From: Diphasiastrum complanatum
Lineage: Eukaryota > Streptophyta > Lycopodiopsida > Lycopodiales > Lycopodiaceae
DNA: 64,000 nt
Assembly (NCBI GenBank): GCA_029204225.1
Contig: MU832123.1
Location: 22,035-86,034 of the forward strand
Direction: 5' to 3'
Under the pieces are notes generated by a model. That model made no database searches, was not told the origin of the DNA, and saw only the letters and a list, made by a program, of their open reading frames with translations. Below, piece by piece: positions 47,162 through 58,900 of this stretch (positions within the stretch are counted from its first letter, which is position 1; each line of letters starts with the position of its first letter). The translations under genes were made by a program, and so were the position numbers.

Positions 47162-48480
47162 TCACAAGTATAGTGCACAGTTACCAAGATTATGCACCTC
47201 AAACTCCTTAAGAGCACTCTTGATATCCTCCACATCTTCATTGTCTCCACCAGTCAAGATGATATCATCCACATAGATTAGCAAGATGGTAACATCATTT
47301 TTAGCAAACCTATAATAAAGTGAATGATCATACTCACTCATAACAAAGCCTTGAGAGAGTAAAAAAGTGTTAAGCTTAGCATACCAACTTCTTGGTGCTT
47401 GCTTAAGGCCATACAAACTCTTTTGTAGTAGACACACATGAATTGGCTTTGTTGACGAAATGTAGCTCTCGGGTTGCTCCATGTACACTTCCTCCTCAAG
47501 ATCACCATCCAAGAATGCATTTGTAATGTCTATTTGCCATAGATCCCATCCATAAAGTGTAGCAAGTGAGATGATGACTCGAATGCTTACCATCTTTGCC
47601 ACGGGTGCAAAGGTCTCATCATAGTCAATCCCTTGTTTTTGAGCATATCCTTTTGCCACTAACCTTGCCTTGTAGTTGTTGATAGATCCATCTTGGTTTG
47701 TCTTCACCGTGAAGATCCATTGGCATCCAATAGCTTTCTTGTCCTTAGGTAAGTCCACTACATAAGAGCTTGATACTCAAGATCCAATGCTTGGATCCAC
47801 TCCTCTTCTTTCCTTGTGTCATCTACACTTGTAGGTTCATCAAAAGGGGTTAGGAAAGCAACATAATTTCCAGCAACTACTTGCTTACCCTTTTCATCAT
47901 ATGTGAGCCTTGAAGTTACTTGTGTTTCCCTTGATGTTCTCCTTGGTTTTTGACTTGATGAAGATCCATAGATGAAGGTCCATCATCATCACCATCTAAA
48001 GTAGGATCTTTTACATCAACATCAAGAATGTTAGATCCATCCACACCTTTATCAATCATTCTTGAAGACACTTTTGGAATGTTCCCCTCATAAAAAATGA
48101 CATCTCTACCAACAATCACTTTGTTAGTAGAAGGAATGTAAACCTTGTAGGCTTTACTCACCTCACTATATCCAACAAAAATAACTCCTCTTGAAGATGG
48201 ATCCTCCTCGGTCCTATCATCAAGAGTAATGTTGACATAGCATGTGCATCCAAAAGTTCTTAGAAAGTTGACACTCGGCCTCCTCTTGAATAGCATCTCA
48301 AAAGGTGTCCTTCCATCCAAAATAGCACTCGACCACCTATTGCACAAGAAATTGGCACACAACAAAGCTTGATCCCAAAATGGTTTATCAAGATTAGCAC
48401 TTAACCCCATAGCTTTAGCACTTTCACATAAAGTCCTATTCTTCCTTTCAGCCACTCCGATCCTTGATGTTGTATACTCC
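47162..48480 (-). pseudogene. Copia fragment G: integrase C-part, linker and RT
   Basis: On the minus strand: GVAERKNRTLCESAKAMGLSAN, FLRTFGCTCYVNITLDDR and IVGRDVIFYEGN (integrase C-part, 48480-48080), an acidic linker, then after a frameshift near 47920 PRRTSR…RLTYDEKGK. RT follows in 47758-47162: KKAIGCQWIFTVKTNQDG, KARLVAKGYAQKQGIDYDETFAPVAKM, NAFLDGDLEEEVYMEQPE, SLYGLKQAPRSWYAK, LLIYVDDIILTGG. It stops abruptly at HNLG (47170). RNase H, gag and protease are absent. Closest to C and D in wording. Confidence 0.88.
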
Positions 48481-48614
48481 CTCTGGTATCCAGGTTTTGG
48501 TGAGGGAATTTGATCCCAAAGTTTTTGAGGATTAAAATCCATATTGTTCACACGTGTGGGCATCTCTGAACCAGCATTTAATAACCCATATTCATTGGAC
48601 CATAGAAAATTCAT
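48481..48614 (-). other. Non-copia segment fused in frame to fragment G
   Basis: The open frame of G continues upstream for about 45 codons that do not look like integrase (start MNFLWSNEYGLLNAGSEMPT). The DNA contains GTTCACACGTGTGG, as in nearby LTRs. It probably marks where another element or LTR piece was joined. Confidence 0.4.
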
Positions 48615-49018
48615 TTGGTGTCAGTTTGATGTAATTTTTGGTGCAAATCCTAGGATAAGCTACCAAAATTACTTGCCATTGATTAGTTTTGAACCTGTCT
48701 CATGAAAATCAATTAATCTAGGCTGATTTCAGAACTTATTAAAGTGGAAACCAGGTCTTGAAAGTACATCAAAGTGAATGAGAGAGATAGAGTCAGTTTT
48801 TGTCCAAGAATAGCCAAGATTGGCAAGATTTGCTTGAGAGTAGTTTTCATCTCATCTTATCTTCATTCCAGCTTTGTGAGGGAGTGATAGAACTGTGATT
48901 ACAAATCCATCTGTTGGATTAGAAGTCAACATTTGAGTGAAACACTACAAGTTAGAAACCTGTGTGAGTTTTAGGTTCAAACAAATCTATATCTTGTGTG
49001 TAAAATCTTGCTAGTAAG
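48615..49018 (+). mobile_element. Leader region of copia element C (5' LTR not found)
   Basis: Non-coding DNA directly before the C gag start. A weak PBS-like TGGTGTCAG lies at about 48616. No sequence matching the C 3' LTR occurs to the left, so the 5' LTR is lost, probably at the junction with fragment G. Confidence 0.5.
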
Positions 49019-52000
49019 ATGGGATCAGTGGGAGCCTACATTCTAGAAGCTAGTGAGAGGTTAAATTCTACCAATTATGCTATTTGGAAAGTGAGGATGG
49101 AGTCACTAATGGTGCTCCAAGATCTTTATGAGTTTCTAATAGATGATGAAGATGAACCTCTAGGTGCACAGGAATTAGTGAGATACAAGAAGAGGTCTAG
49201 GCTTGCACTTCACTGTATTAAGATGAATGTAAGCAATGATCTTTTAAGGGAAGTATCATCATGTAAGAGTGCTAAAGAGGCTTGGGAATCTTTAAAATCT
49301 ATCTATGAGTCTAGTAACACTTCGAGGGTTCTCAAGCTTAGGAATCAGATTCTACAAAGCATGAAGAGGAGTGATGAGAGTGCACAGGATTATGTGCTAA
49401 GAATCAAGTCTCTCAATAGGGAGCTAGCTTCCATTGGAGAGAAGATTCAAGATAGTGAGCTTGTTCAGATTGTCCTCAATGGTCTAGGGAGTGGCTTTAC
49501 AAATTTGGTCCAAAGCTTTGCAATCCAAGACACTTTGCCTACTATAGAAAAGCTACACAGTGTATTAGTGGCTGAAGAGTGTAGGATGATGCATACCAAT
49601 GCAAGAATGAATGCTATTTCTCTGTAGGATGGTGATGAGAAAGCTAATTTCTCATTCAAAGGCAAGAAGAAGACCAATGGCAAGAAGAAGCACTTCAAGG
49701 AGACCAAGGAGGAGGATGAGGCTTCAAGCTCAAAGGGCAAGATCAAAGACAAGTCTAAGTACAAATGCTTTTTCTGTGGAAAGAAAGGACATTTTGCATC
49801 AGAATGTCTCAAGAAGAAGAAGGCACAAGAGAGCAAACAAAGCAACATTGCACATCAGGAGGAGGAGGAGGATGAAGAGTCATCCTTGATGGTTTCCAGC
49901 AAACCACCATCATCCAAGAGCAACACCAATGATTCTTGGTGGATTGATAGTGGGGCTAGTTCTCACATGACATATCAAAAGGACATATTCTCCACTTTAC
50001 TTTCTTACAATGATTTACATAGATCAATCTATACTGCAAGTAGTCAAGAATGTAAGATAAGTGGAATAGGAACAATTCCCTTGTATGCGGGATCATCCAA
50101 AAGGATGAATCTTGATGATGTTCTTTATGTTCCTAAGTTAACCAAGAATTTGCTTAGTGTTGGCCAATTAATGGATAATGGCCTAGATGTACAATTTAAG
50201 CATGGAGTTTGTTCCATCCTTAGAAATGATGAATGTATAGCCAAAGGCTTTAAGCAAGGTAGATTGTTTAAGCTTGATGCTAATGTTGCAGTGGAGAGTG
50301 CTAACTTGGCAAAGGTGGAGTATCAAAGGTGGAACTGTGGCACAAAAGGTTGGGCCACCCCAACTACAAAGCCATGGAATCTATGGTTGCAAAGGAGCTT
50401 GCAGTTGGAATCCCCAAGCATTTGTCAAAGTGTGGGAAGAGATGTGAAGCATATAGCCTCTCAAAGGCTCACAAACTACCCTTCTCAAGATCTACATCAA
50501 GATCAAACTCTCCTCTTGAACTCATCCATTCAGATGTTCATAGTTTTTCACATGAGTCTAATGGTGGTGCCAAGTACTATGTAATCTTCATTGATGACTA
50601 TTCTAGATTTTGTTGGATGTACCTCTTGTCTAGCAAATCAATGGTGTTTGATTCTTTTGTAAAGTTCAAGACTTTGGTAGAAAATCAGCTTAGTACCAAG
50701 ATTAAGGTATTAAGGAGTGATAACGGAGGTGAATATATCTCCAATAAGTTGATTGACTTTTGTAGTTCTAATGGCATAAGAGAGAGTTGTCATGTCCATA
50801 CACCCCTCAACAAAATGAAGTGAGTGAGAGAAGAAATAGATCTCTTTGTGAGTGTGCTAAGGCCTTAAGACTAGATGCTTCTCTATACAAACCATTTTGG
50901 GGTGAAGCAATAAGTTGTGCTAACTATTTGTGCAATAGATTGCCAAACCAAGCCATTGGAGGAATCACACCATTTGAAGCTCTATTTGGAGAGAAGCCCA
51001 ATCTCAAGGATCTCAAAGTTTTTGGATCCACTTGCTATGTACACCAATCCTTGGATAAGAGAAGAAAGGATGATGCAACATCCATCAAAGGCATCTTTGT
51101 GGGATATGGTGAGAATAGCAAAGGTTATAGAGTCTTCAATCCCATCACTAGCAAGGTGATAGTGAGTAGGGATGTTATTTTTTATGAAGGACATGCTTGT
51201 GATCTGGATGATAATGCTACTAATCATCTTGATGCCAAGGATCATGCTAGGATGGATGAGGAGCTTCCAAGTGAAGAAGAACTTGAGGATCCACCTCAAG
51301 ATGCAAGAACTCCAAGAAGATCTACAAGGGCAAGATCAGAGCCATTGAGGCTCACCTATGATGGTCAAGGTGATCAAAGGGAAGGCTCATCATCTTTCAC
51401 ATCTTACACCTTTCTTACTTCAATGTTAGATGAGCCAACATGCTACAAAGATGCTTGTAAGTCTAAAAGCTGGATGGATGCTATGCAAGTAGAGTATGAT
51501 GCTCTTATTGAGAATCATACTTGGGATCTTGTGGATCTTCCTCAAGGGAAGAAACCTCTTGATTGCAAGTGGGTATTTAGATTGAGGTATAATCAAGATG
51601 GATCAATAAGCAAGCATAAAGCTAGGCTTGTTGCCAAAGGTTTTTGACAAACCAAAGGCATTGATTATGATGAGACTTTTGCTCTTGTGGCTAAGCTTGT
51701 TACTATCAGGTTGATCATTAGTCTTGCTACAACCTTCAATTGGGAGCTATTCCAACTTGACTTCACAAATGCATTCCTCAATGGTTATTTGGAGGAAGAT
51801 ATCTACATGAGGCAACCCGAGGGCTTCATTAAGGCAAAGCATGAAGGAAAGGTGTGTTTTTTGAAAAAGAGCCTTTATGGGCTCAAGCAAGCACCTAGAG
51901 CATGGTACTCCAGGATAAATTCTATTCTCATTTCCATCAACTTTGTAATGAGTGCCTATGATCCATCATTGTATATAAGTTTTCATGATGGCATGATCAT

Positions 52001-53177
52001 TATTCTTGTTTTGTATGTAGATGACATTATCTTCAGTGGTAATGATCTAGATGGAATTAGAGATGTAAAAATTGCTTTAGCAAAAGAGTTTAAGATGGTA
52101 GATCTCGGCCTATTAAGCTTCATTCTTGGAATAGAGGTTATTAGAGGATATGATTTTAGCTTCATTTGTCAATCTAAATATGCTGCATCCATCCTAGATA
52201 GATTTGGAATGAAGAATTGTAAAGGATTGAGACACCAATGGAGCAACATGTAAAAGCATCTCTTGGTTGTGATGAAGCATCCTTTGAGGACATCACATTA
52301 TATAGAAGGCTTATTGGCTCCTTGATCTATTTAACTATAACTAGACCTGATCTTAGTTATAGTGTTGGAAACTTAAGCCAATTCATGCAAAGTCCTCTAG
52401 TTCCACATTGGAAGATGGCCAAAAGAGTTCTTAAATATATTTCATCCACTAAGAATTCTGGTATTTTGTGTAGAGGAACTAATCTTGGCTTAAGAGCCTA
52501 TAGTGACTTGGATTTTGCAGGTGAAAAAGTGGATAAAGATCAACAAGTGCCTTTGCCATCTTTCTATGTGATGGAGTAGTATCATGGCTTTCCAAAAAGC
52601 AAGATACCATCTCCCTATCTTCCACAGAATCCGAATACAAGGCCTTGACATCAACATGCAAGGAGGTCTTGTGGCTCAAAAGGCTATTGGTGGAGCTTCA
52701 TGTCATACTTCACAAGCCATCAGTGATTACTAGCTATTGATTAGGAATTAGTACTTACTACGTACTACAATCCAAGATCTATCAGGCTTCGCGACAGAGG
52801 GAGTTCAAAATAGAGCTGGTTTTTTGCAAACTTTTCGGTTTGCTTTTGTATGTTTTCAAGAACATGTTCAAGAAGCTAGAAGAGTATATATCTCTAAGGA
52901 GGAGATCCCTATCATCTATTGTGACAACCAATCAGCCCAATCACTTGCAACCAATCCTACATTCCTTGCAAGGAGCAAACACATCGAAATTGCTCATCAT
53001 TTCGTGAGGGATTAAGTGCAAGCTAAAGAGATCAAGCTCCAACACGTGCCATCATCAAGTTGCTTGGCTGATTTGTTTACTAAATCTTTACCTAAAGATT
53101 CATTTGTCAAGCTTAGATCTTCAATTGGAGTTATTGATAAAAGCATTGTGATCTCCAAGGCTAGATTTGAGGAGGAG
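49019..53177 (+). pseudogene. Copia element C: gag-pol with stops and frameshifts
   Basis: Gag starts at ATG 49019 (MGSVGAYILEASERLNSTNYAIWKVRMES) and reaches TAG at 49625. The same frame continues through the knuckle CFFCGKKGHFASEC (about 49770) and protease WWIDSGASSHMT (about 49937). A frameshift near 50325 leads to LWHKRLGHPN, LIHSDVHS and LRSDNGGEY. A second near 50790 leads to SERRNRSLCECAKALRL, the linker and RT (KPLDCKWVFRLRYNQDG). TGA at 51645 interrupts KARLVAKGF/QTKGIDYDETF; RT continues with SLYGLKQAPRAWYSR and LYVDDIIFSGN. Frameshifts near 52225 and 52535 follow. The RNase H part is split by about 190 bp of foreign sequence (52706-52895) and resumes with EEIPIIYCDNQSAQSLATNP and VREKV-type sequence with a further stop. 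The element cannot make a polyprotein. Confidence 0.9.
52706..52895. other. Foreign insertion inside element C RNase H
   Basis: Relative copy C2 reads directly from CTTCATGTCAT into GGAGGAGATCCC, whereas here about 190 bp intervene. No ORF, terminal repeat or duplication is obvious. Confidence 0.65.
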
Positions 53178-53868
53178 TGTGAAAAATTGCCTACATTGGT
53201 AAATCTAGCCATGTAGAATATTGTACATTTTGTCAATATTGTTTGTTGGTTACTTGAATGGCCAAAGTGCCACTTGTACATACACACCTAAAGTAGGTTA
53301 CCACGAGTCAAGAGGAGTGGTTGTGTCCATTTGGTAGTGATTCCTACTTTGTAGGATCTAGACCATGATTTATGATGAGATTTGTACCTACCATGCACCT
53401 ACCAAGCATGACTCTTGGATCTAGGCTAGGGTTTTCACATTAGGGCAAGATAGTGGAGTCTGCTTCCTTATTACATGCTGGATTTTCACCTAACTTAGGA
53501 AAGGAATTGTGTTTTACTATGTATTCCCATTCTCCATAGTGAGAAGATAGAAACTTTTTGGAGCCTCAAGGAGAAACTCGAGTTTCCTCTCATTGTATGG
53601 TGATTACTCTTGATTTCCAGTGGAACCCAGCTTTGGCACTTTGTAAACACTGTCTACAGGCTGTACTACAGCCTTATTTCCACACGTGTGGAGTTGTATT
53701 ACACTAATTGATCAATGCTTTGATTGTCTCTACTTGTTTCCTATCAAGCTGCTAAACTAGATCTTGTTTTTCAATGAATAGTTTCTGATAGATTGTTTAA
53801 CAAGCATACAATCACCTTGTGGATCATTCAAAGATCCATGTATGTTCCTTAGTACTGTACTTTTCACA
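53178..53868 (+). repeat. 3' LTR of copia element C
   Basis: It follows the PPT GAGGAGGAG, starts TGTGAAAAATTGCC and ends CTTTTCACA (691 bp). Both ends are supported by the limits of similarity with C2 (25570-26243). It contains CCACACGTGTGGAG at about 53690. The last ORF of C runs about 40 bases into it. Confidence 0.88.
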
Positions 53869-54236
53869 ATAGGTGGTCACATGTTGCTGGTGGGACCATG
53901 TTTGATGGGACTCACTTGATGGGACCCAAGTAGTCTATTATGTACCATGATGATATGTATGGCCTCGCAAGGGGCAAGATGCAAGTCTGGCATTATCGAC
54001 TTGTTTTAGTGTTGTGTGCGTCACCATCCTAGGTGGTCACGTGTTGCTTGTGGGACCATGCTTGATGGGGCCCACTATGTTATGCCTATATAGTGGTGGG
54101 GCTTCCCTTTCGCCATTCACTCAGTCGACCTGGGAGTTGGTGGATGGAGAGCACGTGTAGTAGCCAGGATGTATCTCCAAGCCCATGAGATGTATGCTAG
54201 GGAGAGCTAAGGGTGATGGCGGGTGGTATGGGACGT
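53869..54236 (+). repeat. LTR-like sequence H, left part
   Basis: It contains two copies (about 53870 and 54030) of TAGGTGGTCAC-TGTTGCT, then GTGGGACCATG, a TATATAG box near 54087 and a typical short downstream region. By the nesting it was continuous with 61219-61386, which ends at a tRNA-Met PBS. The left end is not defined. Confidence 0.45.
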
Positions 54237-54459
54237 TGTGAAAAATCGTCAAAAATCTATCTTAGTTATTTTATGATTTTATGTTTGTGAGTACATTTCA
54301 CATGTGTGGAGCATGTTCCCACATGTGTAAAATAGTTAGAATAGTTTATAATGTTGACTTTAGGGGTATCATAAAGATTGCTAGTCAAGCATCTTGGTGT
54401 CACTAGGTGATAGGGCCAATTTTGTCTTTAGAGGTCAAATGGTCAAGTACACATGTTTT
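54237..54459 (+). repeat. Family-E LTR copy 2, left part (split by D)
   Basis: It begins TGTGAAAAATCGTC and aligns closely with 3928-4149 of copy 1. It ends at …ACACATGTTTT, the target of element D. GTTTT at 54455-54459 is repeated after D at 60613-60617. Confidence 0.9.
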
Positions 54460-55137
54460 TGTTAAAAATTCACAATTCTAGCTTGACTAGTTTTGGTCAT
54501 ATGACTTGTAAATAGTTAGATGGTCATGATGTGGCTTGTCACACGTGCCAAATAGCATAGGATTCCATTCATAAGTATGTTCTCAAGTAGAAAGTGTTAG
54601 AACCTTTGGAATGAGTCCAAATTATGCTTAGATACAAGGGAGAAAAAATAGGAGCTATTTTTGGTAGTTTTTGCATTGTTGAGGGATCTCCAAGATTCCA
54701 ACCCTAACTTGGTAGGGATGAAAGATCCACCAAAATTAGCATTAGGGATAGGTTTAGGGCTACTCATACCTGCCCAAAACCGTGATGGATCATGTATATA
54801 TAGGTGATGATATCTCACCAAAATCAATCAAGCAATTTCATGATTTTTCTCTCATAATGGTGCAATTGCTCTCTATGTTCATAATTGTTTGAGTACTTGT
54901 GATTACTAATGATTATAGGATTGAATGTAGGTCTGGTGTACAGTACTCAGACTGTGGGAGGCCGTACTTTCACACATGTGAAGCTTCTTCAAGGATTTGG
55001 GCCATTTAGTGAGGTTCAAGCATAGATTTTTGATGGATTTTGATGGTTCAACTTGTGCTAATCTTATGAAATCATAATCTATTGTTTTCCTCATCATTTC
55101 AAGTGTTTTAGGATCCTTATTTGCTGTAATTTTTACA
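54460..55137 (+). repeat. 5' LTR of element D
   Basis: 678 bp, TGTTAAAAATTCAC … GTAATTTTTACA. A TATATATA box lies at 54795-54802 and TTCACACATGTGAAG near 54968. Transcription of D would start a short way after the TATA box. Confidence 0.95.
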
Positions 55138-55150
55138 TGGTATCAGAGCC
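55138..55150 (+). other. Primer-binding site of element D
   Basis: TGGTATCAGAGCC, complementary to the 3' end of initiator tRNA-Met, directly abutting the LTR. Confidence 0.95.
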
Positions 55151-55948
55151 TAAAGGTTGAATTGAGCTAAATCCTTGGTTTTCATTCAATTTGATCACAA
55201 TTTTTTATCTAAATCTTGTGTAGATTGGATCTTAGCATCTAGTATTGATTCTATAACTCAAAGTGAGTCAAATACATTGGAGATTGGTGTTGTGTGACTT
55301 CATTTGCAGGTGTTTAGGTGTCTAAAACCAGAGGCAAAGTTGAATTCAATTCACATTACCAAGATAGCAAGTTTTGCTTGCTCCAAGCATTGATTTCTAA
55401 GCGAGTTTTGAAGGTGTTTTCATAGAGGAGGATTTCTAGCATTCAAGGAGAGGGAAGATCAGAGTTTTGGGGACTCTTCAAGGCTGTTCTAAGGTGTACT
55501 AGACACCTCCTAAAGTGATTTAGGTTCAGTCCAACCATTGCTTGACTTATGCACCAAATTAGATCAATTTTTCATCAATTTTGATCATTTTTTGCTTGTG
55601 ATTGGATAGTAGATTGTGTTGCATCCTCATTAAGTTCCATTTAGATCTTTTACAAGTGATTTTGGAAGTATATTAGGTTGCTGAAATTCACTCTTGATCA
55701 GATCATTTGGAAGCTTTAATGTTCTTTATAAAAAGAGGGGCAATTCTACTAGTATTGTCTACTTCAATCAAGCAAGTGCATTGTTTCTAGTATTCTATGA
55801 TTTGATTTTGTTAGAGATCATTCTTAGATCTTTATAGGAAGTCTATTACTAATCTTTTCAGGTCCCTAAGAAGTGGGATAAGGTAGACCTTCAATCAAAT
55901 CAATAGAAGTAACCTTCATTTGTGTCAAGTCCTTGACTAGGAGACTAG
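55151..55948 (+). other. Leader (5' UTR) of element D
   Basis: About 800 bp without a long ORF between the PBS and the gag start. It would hold packaging and dimerisation signals, but I cannot identify them. Confidence 0.7.
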
Positions 55949-58900
55949 ATGGCATCTATAAATGCATATCTTTTGGATACTAATGAAAGGCTCAACAAAA
56001 CTAACTATTCCATATGGAAAGTTAGAATGGAATCTATCATGATCATGCAAGATCTGATGGAAATTGTAAATGGTAAGGAGGGTGAACCTATTCATCCTCA
56101 AGAAAAAGCCAAATACATCAAGAGGTGCAATGTTGCACTACATTGCATAAAAATGAATGTTGCAAATGAACTCTTAAGAGAGGTAGGAGATTGCACTTCA
56201 GCTCAAGATGCTTGGGAGACTTTGCAAAAGGTCTATGAATCCAAGAACCAAACTAGAATGTTAGCTTTGAAGAATCAAATCTATAGAAGCTATCAAAAGA
56301 AAGGAGAGAGTGCACATACTTTTGTCCTAAGAGTAAAGGAATTGAACAAAGAGCTAGCCTTTATAGGTGACCCTATCAAGGATGAAGAGCTTGTTCAACT
56401 CATATTGAATGGACTAAGCTTTGAATTTGACAATTTGGTTCAGGGATATGCAATTATGGGTAAGCTACCCATACTTGAAGAACTCCAAGGCACACTCATG
56501 GCCGAGGAATCAAGAAGGAGCCAAATGCAAGAGAGGATGGATAGGCTTTCCATCCAAGGTGGATATGACCAAGCTCTCTTCACCAAAGGCAAAGGCAAGT
56601 CCAAAGGCAAAGGATCAACATTCAAGAAGTCTACAAAGCTTGAGGATCAAGAAGGACCCCCAAAGGCATCTCCATCAACCACCAAAGTCAAGAAGGACAA
56701 ATCAAAGGTGAAGTGCTACTATTGTAGCAAGATGGGGCATTATGCCTCGGAATGCTTCAAGAGGAAGCAAGATCAAAGCCAAGCCAACATGAGCAAAGAG
56801 GAGGAGGAGGAGAGTTCACATGAGGACTCTCTCATGATGTCCATATTTTCTTCAACAAGCTTCAAAGGAGAAGATCCTTGGTGGATTGACTCGGGTGCTA
56901 GTTCACACATGACTAGTAAAAGGGAGTTTTTCTCTTCTCTCTTATCTTATGATGGACCTATAAAGTCTATCTATACAGCAAATGATGAAGCTTGTAAGAT
57001 TGAAGGAGTTGGTAGCATTCCCCTTTGCTTAGGATCTTCCAAAAAGATCAACATAGAAGGTTTTTTGTACATTCCTACAATAACAAAGAATCTACTAAGT
57101 GTTGGCCAAATGGTAGACAATGGTTTCAATGTTGACTTTGCTTCAAATGAATGTTTCATCAAGAAGAAGGGTAAGATAGTGGCTAAGGGCACTAGACTTG
57201 GCAAACTTTATAAGCTGGATGCATTTGTGGATACTATTGTTGTCATGTTGGCCGAGAAGAGCAAGATATCTACCTTTACTTTATGGCACAAAAGACTTGG
57301 ACATGTCAACTCGGGTTCCATGGAGGCTATGATCAAGGAGGAGTATGCTTTAGGCCTACCAAGGTCTATTGGGAAGGAAGACAAGGTTTGTGAAGCTTGT
57401 GCCTTATCCAAGGCACATAAGAAGGTGTTTCCTAACTCCATCACAAAGTCATCTCATCCTCTTGAACTCATACACTCGGATGTGCACATTGCTAGCACCA
57501 AATCTAATGGAGGTTCATCCATGTTTTTAACCTTCATTGATGACTACTCAAGATATTGTTGGGTGTTCTTACTTTCCTTCAAGTCTCAAGTATTTGATAC
57601 TTTTATAAAGTTCAAGTTGTTTGTGGAAAAGCATCATAATCATAGCATCAAGATTCTTAGAAGTGACAATGGTGGAGAATTCATCTCCAATGAGTTCAAG
57701 GCCTTTTGTGAGGAGGAAGGGATCAAGAAAGAGACTTCTTGTCCTTACACTCCTCAACAAAATGGAGTTGCTGAAAGAAGGAATAGAACATTATGTGAAT
57801 GTTCTAAGGCTTTAAGATTAGATGCTTGTTTGCCCAAATCCTTTTGGGGTGAGTCTCTTGTATGTGCAAACTACTTGATGAATAGGGTGTCTTGCAAAGC
57901 AATTGAAGGCAAAACTCCTTATGAGATGTTGTATGGAAAGAAACCCAATCTTAATCACTTGAAAGTTTTTGGGTGTATATGTTATGTGCATGTGCCATTG
58001 GAAACAAGAACCAAGGAGGATCCATCTTCCACAAGAGGGATCATGCTTGGATATGCAAGCTCAAGCAAGGGCTACAAAGTCTATCTCCCATCCTTGAACA
58101 AATTTGTTGTTTCAAGGGATGTCATCTTTGATGAACATCATATGCATATGCTTGAAGAAGGCTCAAGTGCTCCAACAATCAAGAAGAAGATGGCCGAGGA
58201 GCAAGATCTTGGTTTTGAGGAGGAGCTCATGGAGGAGCAAGCACCAAACCCACCTATCACACCAAGGAGATCTTCAAGGGCAAAAGTGGAGCCATCAAGG
58301 CTCACATATCAAGGCAAAGGACAGCAAGTTGAGGGTATCTCATCCACTTCTTATGCTTTATCTAGTTTTGAAGAACCGTCTAATGTTGAAGATGCATTGA
58401 ACTCCAAAGAATGGTATAAAGCTATGTTGGATGAGTATGATGCCTTGATTGAGAATGAAACTTGGTTGCTTGTTGAGAGACCTCAAAGGAATGTAATAGG
58501 ATGCAAGTGGGTCTTCAAGCTTAAGTTGAATGCAAATGGGAGTGTTAACAAACATAAAGCAAGATTAGTTGCAAAAGGTTATGCTCAAGAGAGAGGGATA
58601 GACTATGAGGAAACTTTTGCACCCGTGGCCAAGATGGTCACAATAAGACTAATAATTGCACTTGCATCACATTTTGGATGGATTCTATGTCAAATGGATG
58701 TCTCTAATGCTTTCTTGAATGGTTTTTTGGAAGAAGATATCTATATGGAGCAGCCACAAGGGTTCATCAAGCATGGAATGGAGAACAAAGTATGCCATCT
58801 CCAAAGAAGCATCTATGGCTTGAAGCAAGCCTCGAGATCTTGGAATTCAAGACTACATTGCTATCTTATTTCACTTTCTTTTGTTCAAAGTGAATATGAT

